Shown here piece after piece: positions 56,901 through 64,000 of a DNA stretch of 64,000 bases. How positions within the stretch are numbered: the stretch's first letter is position 1; each line of letters starts with the position of its first letter. The notes beneath the pieces were generated by a model, which was given only the letters and a program-made list of their open reading frames with translations, was not told the DNA's origin and did not search any database. The stretch spans positions 62,001 to 126,000 of the forward strand of contig SWBL01000060.1 of assembly GCA_024195585.1 (NCBI GenBank). Reading direction: 5' to 3'. The DNA is from Aureobasidium sp. EXF-3400. Taxonomy: Eukaryota; Ascomycota; Dothideomycetes; Dothideales; Saccotheciaceae. Both the position numbers and the translations under genes were made by a program.

Positions 56901-59238
56901 TGCGCCTGTTGTCGAGGCAAAGAAGCCAGAGACTTTCTCCATGTCCACCGGTCCTGCTTCGCATACAGAACCTGTTGCACCTGCACCAGCGGCAAAGGAA
57001 ATCCCGTCTTTCGCCATGTCTCCCTTCAAGTCCATGGCATCGGAACCTATCATGGCTTCTTCACCAGAGCCCGTACAGACTCCTTCGTTGGAGTTCTCAT
57101 CTTTCACCACATCCCATACTGAGCCACGCACTCCTAGCATGCCACAACTGGACAAGGAGATTGAGGCTCAAAGGGATGCACTCACTTTCTCCACTGTTCG
57201 CTCTCAACACTGGGAGCCGATGATGGATGAAAGTCTGTTCTCTCCTTCTAGGAATGGTCTCAAGAGAGATGACGTATTCTTCATGGATGATGAGAAGGCT
57301 CTCTCCGACGACGTGAAGAACAGCATCCCGGGCACCGACGGTGTCCGTCCTGGTGCTGCCTTCCTTACCTCTGGAGCGCAGTTCCCTCCTCGTACTAGCA
57401 GCAGAGATGGACCATTGACTCAAGAGCCCCTTTTGTTTGGCGCGGCCAAGGGCAACAACCACGTTGAACCAACACTCGTTTTTGCTGACGAAAACCACTC
57501 AACATCTCCTGTTGAGCATGACAGTCAGGTCAGACAGCCTTTCGCTGAGGTGTCCAATAACATTGGCACTAGTCAGCGCAGCATGTCGAGCAACGGTGAA
57601 AGACCCGCCATGAAGCGCACCCCCACTTCCGAGATGGGCACGCAGACCATGGTATCCTCTGATGAGATCGACAAGATGATGCGCCGCAAGACTCCGTTAA
57701 CAATTCCTGCTGTCAACATTGACGAAGGCACACCTCTTAGACCTGATAGCCCGAGAAGAGCTTCAGAAACACCACACGTGGCTGAAGGCGCTAACATCAA
57801 AGCTCCTCGTCGTCCTGCCAGCTCCGGTAGCATGCACAAGGCTTCCGCTGCCCAGCCTCCTCTTCCTCCGGACCACACGCAACGTATTGCGGCAGCTGCT
57901 GGATCAAGGAATCCGCAGTCTACAATGGCGCCGCCACCAGTTCCTACAGGCTCGCTCAACAAGCCTCCTCCATCACTTCGTTCGCGCACACCCAGCATTA
58001 GCAAATCTGTTCAGTCTGGACGAGGTACTGTCAACCGTGCCCTTGCGCCAATTCCCGCCGGTCGCCCAGACCCTATGTCCCCTACGACTCGCGCAAGCTC
58101 CATTTCGAGCTTCGTTTCAGAAGTGGATGAGCGTATTCAGCCCAGTAGAGGCGTTTTGTATCCTGAAGACATGATGCCTGCAACTGATCCCCGCATGATC
58201 CAAGCTATTACTCAGACCATGATTGGAGAGTATCTTTGGAAGTACACACGCAAGGCTGGTCGTTCTGAGATTAGTGCTTCAAGACACAGAAGGTTCTTCT
58301 GGGTGCACCCCTACACCAGAACACTCTACTGGAGTGAGCACGATCCTTCCACACTTGGCAAGCAGCAATCAAAGGCAAAGAGTGTTGCTATCGAAGCTGT
58401 CCGTGTCATCACAGACGATAATGCGTACCCACCCGGCTTACATAGGAAGAGCTTGGTGATAGTAACCCCAGGTCGTGAGATTGTGTTCACAGCTCCGACT
58501 GCACAGAGGCACGAAACTTGGTTCAATGCACTTTCCTACCTCTTGCTTCGCACTGGCACTGAGCGCGAGAACGAGGAACTGACGCAGGATATGGTTGACG
58601 AGTTCAATCCGACAATGCGAAGCCAAAGTCGTAACACAGTTCGCACTCGTGTTAGTCTCAGCAGCTACAACAGTAGAACGACTCGTAACTCGTCACCGCA
58701 TCGTCCCCATGCATCCGAGGTACCATCCCTTGCCAACCGCCAGTCTGCGGCTGCATCTCAGCGAAGGGGCGCACAGACCCCTGGCTCATCTGACGGATCT
58801 CAGGGACGTGCTGGTATCATGGGCGGCTTGTTCAAGAGTCCTGGCGGAAGTATGCGTGGCAGTTTTTCTAGCAGGCGGAGCAAAAGTGCGATGAGCACTC
58901 GTCGACCCCTTGAACCGACAATATATGATGCAAGTGTTGTTGAGGATAGTACAGAGGACCTAGGTACTGTGCTCTCGGGACACGAACACAATCACGATAG
59001 GCTGGAGAATGTGAGGGCATGCTGTGATGGTAAGTCTTCTTCGAAAAAAGAAAGCTCCTACTTGACAAGAAACTAACGTGATATAGGCAAACACGATGTT
59101 GGCTCTTTGTCTAGAAGTACAGGACGACACGTCATGGGCTCATTGCGACACACTCACACTAATGGTGCGGCTATGAGCAACCAACATCTGACTGCTGAGC
59201 CTCTGACTGCCTCAAACCGACCGCGGCGAGGAGAGTAG
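53995..59238 (+). CDS. apsA: Nuclear-migration anchor ApsA/Num1 (coiled coil plus PH domain)
   Basis: Two exons: 53995-59029 and 59087-59238, 1728 aa. Residues about 25-110 and 165-345 are coiled coil (for example LEAHLKDTERRIQDASKLGT), as in the CC domain of Num1 that binds membranes and dynein. Residues about 855-1075 hold nine degenerate repeats of about 25 residues with a core SxHTEP. The PH domain starts near 1406 (MIGEYLWKYTRKAGRSEISA) and ends near 1520 with WFNALSYLLLRTGTE. The last exon gives DGKHDVGSLSRSTGRH. Num1/ApsA anchors dynein and mitochondria at the cell cortex through PH binding to phosphoinositides, and so moves nuclei. It is cortical and cytoplasmic. The intron near the end (59030-59086) is well supported because it adds a family-like tail. 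Confidence 0.92.
56560..57220 (+). repeat. Nine 25-residue repeats inside apsA
   Basis: Each unit has the form (L/F)x(M/I/F)S...S.HTEP followed by a variable Pro/Glu/Lys-rich link of about ten residues. Examples are LSMATFSSTHTEP, LAMTTLSSSHTEP, FSMSTGPASHTEP and LEFSSFTTSHTEP. The last units are more divergent (FAMSPFKSMASEP, LTFSTVRSQHWEP). Confidence 0.8.
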
Positions 59239-59836
59239 GCAAGCTTGATTTTGCTCGCCTCTGTCCACCACAATCTTCGTAACTTTTTTTGTTTTGGCTG
59301 TTGTTCTGCGGCATGTCACTGGCCTTATCGTTGTCCGAGACCTCTTCTTGTTTTGTTCTCGTTCAAACACATAGCTTACTGCTTCTATCATCTCTTTTGT
59401 CTTTTTCCATTGCTTGCTATAGATCTGGACTACCAAAGGATCACAAAGATCTCTTCTCGACTGATTGTTTTTCTGCTGCATCGTTCGAATCGTGAAGCCG
59501 ATAAAGGCGATGTAGAATCGAGCGCAACTCAAATTGCGACGACGGACCATTGTTATTTCTCTGACACCACCCAACGAACTATCGTCAAGCAGTTTGTAGA
59601 TTAATCTTGTCAATGCTCGGCTAACATGTCCAAAGTCGTATAGAGCTTATCTTGTTAGGTGGCGCGATTAAGCTTTACGAGCACGCGATCCTCCATGACC
59701 CATGGTCAAGAATGGCAGGAATGCAGAGTCTCGACAGATTCACCTCTTCAGTTTCGAAGACACTCCTCTCTGCTTCGTGCTCTGAAACATTGCGTTTTCT
59801 TGACTGTATAACGCATTGGAACGCAGGTCTGTCAAA
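59239..59836. other. Intergenic region, 598 bp
   Basis: 3' region of apsA and leader of the permease. It contains short frames only. Confidence 0.35.
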
Positions 59837-61633
59837 ATGTCTATCGCGGGTTTCCATGATGCGCCTGGGAAGACTGCGAATGTGGGCTTTTATGGCGTGC
59901 ATGAGAACGTCCAACATGGCGACTTTGTCACTGAGCATGAAGAGAGGGACCTGAGACGTGGGTTGGCGCAGAGGCATATCCAGATGATTGCTCTTGCCGG
60001 TAATCTTTTCCAACCCTCGTTTATCTGCATTATCTGACACAGCTGCAGGTGCAATCGGAACTGGACTATTTCTGGGACTTGGATCTTCTCTACAGACTGG
60101 TGGACCTCTCGGCTCTTTACTCGGATATGCTTTCGTCGGTCTCATTGTCTGTGCTGTTCAATTCGCTCTTGGAGAAGTTACTGCCTTACTTCCTGTTACT
60201 GGATCGTTTGTCCGCCATGCGGAGTTTCTTATCGATCCTGCATTGGGCTTTGCAATAGGTTGGAATATCGTATATGGGTGCGCCCTTAGCATTCCTTCGG
60301 AGATATCAGCAATATGTGTGCTTTTTCAGTACTGGACTAACATCAACTCATCTCTATGGATCGTCATCTTCATTTTTGACATTCGTGGTCGGCATCGCAT
60401 TCGTCGGCATCTATGGCGAAATCGAATTCTTGATGGCCTTGTTGAAGATCGCCCTGGTCGTTGGCCTGGTAATTTTGGGTCTCTGGATCGATTTAGGTGG
60501 TGTGCCTGGAACCTCTCGCATAGGCTTCAGATTTTGGGTGACGCCGGGTCCTTTTGTTGAACACATCGCCTCTGGTTCATGGGGCAACTTCCTCGGTTTC
60601 TGGTCTGTCATGATCAATGCAGTGTTTTCATTCTCTGGAGTTGAGTCCATCGCCATGGCTGCAGCTGAAACAAGAAACCCGCGTCAGAACATTCCTAAGG
60701 CGTGTAAAAGAGTGTTTGCACGTGTAGCGCTATTCTACATCGCCACGGTTCTCATTGTGGGTATGTTGGTGCCCAGCGATGACGAGCGTCTTGACAATGA
60801 GAGTGGTACTGCAGCCCAAAGTCCATTTGTGATTGCTGCTTCCGCGGCAGGTATCAAAGCCATCCCATCTATTGTCAACGCTGTAGTCATTACCTCCGCT
60901 TGGTCATCCTCGAATCAAGCTCTTCTGGCCGGAACACGTGTGCTCTACTCTCTGGCATTGAAGAAACAGGCTCCTGCTATCTTTTTGCGGACCACTTCTT
61001 GGGGTGTACCCTACATGTGCGTTCTGTTACAGACACTATTCATGTTTTTGGCTTTTATGAGTTTGTCGTCTGGAGCTCTGACTGTCTTTTATTGGTTTGT
61101 GGATTTGGTGGGTTGTGGTGTTTTGATCTCTTGGTCTTGCATTTTGGTAAATCATCTGAGATTGATGTCTGCGATTAAGAAACAGGGGATTGAGAGGACA
61201 GAGTTGCCATGGCACAACAGATGGACTCGTAAGTTTTGCATCACGAATCTTAAACTGAGATGATATCCATGCTGACGCAAATTGTAGCTTACAGTTCAGC
61301 TGTGGCATTGGCAGCTTGTCTTTTGATCTTGTTGACCAATGGATTTGCTGTCTTTACTCGTGGCGGCTGGTCTGCTAGTTCGTTCGTCTCGTCGTACCTG
61401 TATGTTGCCTTTTCTCTTCTATCTCCTTGGATGACGCTGACAAACCTCACAGCGATATCCCACTAATCCTTGTTGCCTACCTCGGATGGAAGTACTTCAA
61501 GGGGACAAAATTTGTTGCTCTAGAAGATATCCCCATCAGAGCTGCTTTGGATGAAATTAGGGACAATCCAGAGACACCTGAGCCGGTGTCAAAAGGCTGG
61601 AAAGGTGTTGTGATGAAGCTGCTTTGGGAGTAG
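59837..61633 (+). CDS. Amino-acid permease (APC family) with a one-base frameshift
   Basis: Four exons: 59837-59999, 60049-61228, 61288-61399, 61453-61633, about 544 aa if read through. Family features are clear on both sides: AIGTGLFLGLGSSLQTGGPL and LSIPSEISAICVLFQYWTN in the first frame, then TFVVGIAFVGIYGEIEFLMA and GVESIAMAAAETRNPRQNIP in another frame. The switch falls at the T5 tract 60373-60377. No GT-AG pair is available there. Exon 2 is 1180 nt, one more than its phases allow, which agrees with a single extra base. The gene is either a sequencing error, a recent pseudogene or a recoded gene. It encodes a plasma-membrane amino-acid transporter, specificity unknown. The other family member in this window is at 47142-48984. 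Distant similarity suggests they are not a recent duplicate. Confidence 0.82.
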
Positions 61634-61926
61634 AATTCTTTCCTTTACAGTCAGTTGAATCCGGTTTCTTTCTTGATGTGAATGTCCCCCTTCACCGTGT
61701 GCTGAGACTGTCACAATCTCGCGATTGACCCTTGGGCATCAAGTATAAGCTATCTTGTGATAGTTTGCAGCACAGGAGAGGCAGTACAAAAGATCCCCGC
61801 AAAAAAAAACATGGTGGTGGTCCCTCCGACAAACGGCCGAAGCCAAAACGTAAAAATTTTGTCTCTTGCCCAGCAGCGATCAACCTCGAGAACAAAAGTT
61901 GTTTCTGAGCAAAAGCAAAAGAACAT
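61634..61926. other. Region between permease and tRNA-Glu
   Basis: No gene is visible. An A9 run lies near 61801-61809. Confidence 0.3.
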
Positions 61927-62023
61927 TCCGACACGGGGAATTGAACCCCGGCCTCCTCGGACCTGATCGTTGTTGATACAACTGTTTGAGAGCGAGAAAT
62001 CCTAGCCACTAGACCATATCGGA
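61927..62023 (-). tRNA. tRNA-Glu (anticodon CUC) with intron
   Basis: Read on the minus strand, TCCGATA pairs with TGTCGGA at the acceptor. The D-stem is short (GTC/GAT). The anticodon stem TCTCG/CGAGG encloses the anticodon CTC at 61988-61990. The T-arm is CGGGG-TTCAATT-CCCCG. An intron of about 26 nt (61961-61986) follows the base after the anticodon. The exact intron ends may shift by a base. Confidence 0.92.
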
Positions 62024-62316
62024 TTTAATGAAAGCTCAGCAGCCAAAACGCAATATAAATTTGGGTTTGGTCCTTCGCGCTTCGAAATGTGTTTGGTTGC
62101 TATGTTCTCATGATGGATCGGGTAATAGCATTCGTATGTACACTCATTCTATCTCAGAAAAGAGAAGCTTGCTAGTAAGAGGGCTCTCACAGCATAACAC
62201 TCTTCACCTGCAAAACACAAATCAGGAGACCGAGTCCCATAAAGTATGAAGAAGTTGGATGCAATTTATTCTATCTTAGTTGCCAAAAACTATCAGTCAT
62301 GTAACATCAGTCTGAA
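62024..62316. other. Region between tRNA-Glu and the DUF7702-like gene
   Basis: Under 300 bases of AT-rich sequence with short frames only. No feature is seen. Confidence 0.3.
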
Positions 62317-63222
62317 TCAATCATTGTCGAAAACGCCTTGCCCCAGTTTAGTCATCAAGTATACGTGTCAGTGTCTTCTACTCGCAACTCCTCCTACCCA
62401 TCCTCACTTACCAGCATAGACACCGGTTTCGGTGGCAGAAAGCTGGTCGAAATCGCTACCCACAGATTTGGTTCTCTTGTCTGTCTCGAGTGTGACGAAT
62501 CCAAGCACCTCGTACATTAAGACGATGATGGCCTCTTCAATCAAAGCCATACATAGCATGATAGTAACGTTGCCATAGACGGAGCTGAATGACTTGAGGT
62601 TGGCAAAGATGGAAACAGCAGAGTAAGCAACACGCACGGCCAGCAAGGGCAGACTGATTGCAAACACGGCAACCGCGATCTTCTGTGTGTGGGATGATGC
62701 GCCATGTGCACTGCCGAGTGTGTGGATGGTCAAAAAGACAACCAGTGCCCATGACATGATGAAGATGACGATGCTAGCTTTCTGAATTCCATCAGGTTGG
62801 TAGGAGCCGGTGGAGCCCCAGTTGTTGTCGGCCTTGATGCCACCTGCGATACCTAGGACAAGACCAATGGTGACAAAGATCTGGCAGAGCTTCATTGAGT
62901 CTCGGCCCTTGACCTTAGGGAAATCGGTTCCTGCACGTTGGGCAAGTCTTCGGAGTAGGACTAACGATGCCGATAGCAAGAGAGAGACACAGATTGAGAA
63001 GGTTGTGATGTAGCCGGCCCAGATTGAAGTGTTGGTAGGGTAAGTGATGGTTGCTAGTTGGAAGCCAGCACAAAGAATTCTGCCGATGCTGAAGACGAGT
63101 AGGATGCGCTCGCTGGCAGTCTTTCTGAGACCATGTTGCAAGAGTCGGACTATGGAGAAACCTCCTGTGAAGGTGTAGAAGACCAGGACGGCAATGAAGA
63201 CGTCGTTGCGGTAAGTCAACAT
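62317..63222 (-). CDS. Seven-helix membrane protein, DUF7702-like
   Basis: Main exon 62412-63222, with a likely 20-nt last exon 62317-62336. The main frame runs 272 codons to 62404 and ends ...TGVYAGK at the exact place of a GTAAGT donor. Splicing to the acceptor at 62337 would give YAGVFDND and a total of 276 aa. The protein has about seven hydrophobic helices, for example DVFIAVLVFYTFTGGFSIV, ASIVIFIMSWALVVFLTIH and VTIMLCMALIEEAIIVLMYE, and a charged C-terminal tail. The plan matches fungal seven-helix proteins classed as DUF7702, with no known function. The family name is from memory. A TATA-like TATAAG (minus strand, 63333-63338) lies about 112 bp upstream of the ATG. Confidence 0.75.
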
Positions 63223-63863
63223 GATGAATGATTAGAAGTCGATGAATATGATAGTAGAGATTAAGGGTGTGCGGTTAGATGAGTGTTTGAATGCTGGATA
63301 GATACAACCATGAAAAGGCGACAGAATAGGCCTTATATGCCTCCTCGAGCCCTTGCTACAAAGATAATCCATGGCTCCAAGGCAGTGCTATACCGCGCGC
63401 AGACTGCCATAACGGGTTAGCGCGACCTTTGTTGACTTGCAAGCATTGCCATGGCGGACAGTCAGAGACAAGCATTGTGTCAATCCCTCATCCTGCAAAA
63501 GGTCGAACGCGATGCTGACTTCAAAACAGGCGGTCGATTATCGCATGAGTTGTTGAGCGCGCGCTGCATTCCCGATGCGGTAAAGCGTCCTCGGCCGCGG
63601 GAGCTAGGGAGAACGGTCGATGGGGACAAGGTCATGAGAGCACAGACGGGTTTTGTATGCAGAATCTCGACTGTGCTTCGGAATAACTCTCCTCCTTAGT
63701 TTTCGCGGCGTTTGGCATCGGCGACCAGCTTGCTAGCAATTGCAGGCTGATCCCCGAAGGATTTCAGGTCGCACCTGCAAGCATAAGCTGCGTACTCAGC
63801 CATGGCCCTCGCTCAAACTTCCTCTCATGGGAATCCTTCGCGCTTGCCAATTCTTCAACGCCT
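63223..63863. promoter_or_regulatory. Divergent region at the right edge
   Basis: It lies between the membrane protein (minus) and the last Zn2Cys6 gene (plus). A minus-strand TATAAG at 63333-63338 is a fair TATA candidate for the membrane-protein gene. An 82-codon plus frame at 63451-63699 is not protein-like. Confidence 0.35.
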
Positions 63864-64000
63864 ATGCCTTATCGTGGAAAACCCTCACGAGGATGTGAAG
63901 AATGTCGCAAACGACGCAAGAAGTGTGACCTCCGTTCAGGTGGATGTGGACGATGCGCAAATGCGCATCGTCAGTGTCCTGGTTATCCTCAGCAGGATGG
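63864..64000 (+). CDS. Zn2Cys6 transcription factor, N-terminal part only
   Basis: The ATG at 63864 begins MPYRGKPSRGCEECRKRRKK and continues CDLRSGGCGRCANAHRQCPGY up to the window edge. The six cysteines have the standard C-x2-C-x6-C-x6-C-x2-C-x6-C spacing. The protein is cut off by the edge. The Pro-Gly-Tyr after the last Cys is common in fungal_trans_2-type factors. Targets are unknown. Confidence 0.85.
   Translation, partial: MPYRGKPSRGCEECRKRRKKCDLRSGGCGRCANAHRQCPGYPQQD

Noticed and set aside
60274..60560. An intron to repair the permease frame
   Set aside because: No GT followed by AG at suitable distance removes the shift without losing conserved helix residues; a single-base frameshift fits the length of exon 2 better.

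Overview
The window looks like nuclear DNA of a filamentous ascomycete (Pezizomycotina). This rests on short GT-AG introns (mostly 45-80 nt), two intron-bearing nuclear tRNA genes, Zn2Cys6 regulators, yeast-type amino-acid permeases and fungus-specific families (ApsA/Num1, Yen1, Rax1, a DUF4045-gelsolin-like protein). Dothideomycetes or a near class is a guess from the overall look only. About 23 protein-coding genes are supported, most of them rebuilt by hand-joining exons. No transposon, rRNA, CRISPR array or virus-like gene was seen.

Layout. 0.4-11.2 kb: a Yen1/GEN1 Holliday-junction resolvase (-), a divergent 1018-aa unknown protein (+), and a GAF-type hybrid histidine kinase (-). 11.2-14.6 kb is gene-poor. 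14.6-20 kb: a 40S assembly factor (Faf1/DUF4602, -), a GNAT acetyltransferase (-) and an Arl2/Cin4 GTPase with six exons (+). 20-26 kb: a large DUF4045-gelsolin-like protein (+), then tRNA-Arg(UCU). 27-29.3 kb: a ten-exon FMN-dependent 2-hydroxyacid oxidase (+) facing an unknown 219-aa protein (-). 30.6-34 kb: a secreted ceruloplasmin-like multicopper oxidase with missing copper ligands, and the RGS/membrane protein Rax1. 34.2-40.2 kb: a short Clr2-domain protein, the acetyltransferase Gcn5 and a VIT-VWA protein. 40.5-49 kb: F-box-like genes, a Zn2Cys6 regulator and a 2OG-Fe(II) oxygenase, with an amino-acid permease divergent from the oxygenase. 49.9-53 kb: two related tiny membrane proteins and an ICMT-like methyltransferase. 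54-64 kb: ApsA/Num1, a second permease carrying a frameshift, tRNA-Glu(CUC), a DUF7702-like membrane protein and the start of another Zn2Cys6 regulator.

Most genes are housekeeping or regulatory and are not functionally linked. The best candidate for a small functional unit is 41-49 kb, where a regulator, an oxygenase and a permease sit together with a shared divergent promoter. The most unusual single genes are the multicopper oxidase with one histidine lost from each of three trinuclear-site motifs, the frameshifted permease, and the paired 76- and 97-residue membrane proteins that share a cytoplasmic motif.
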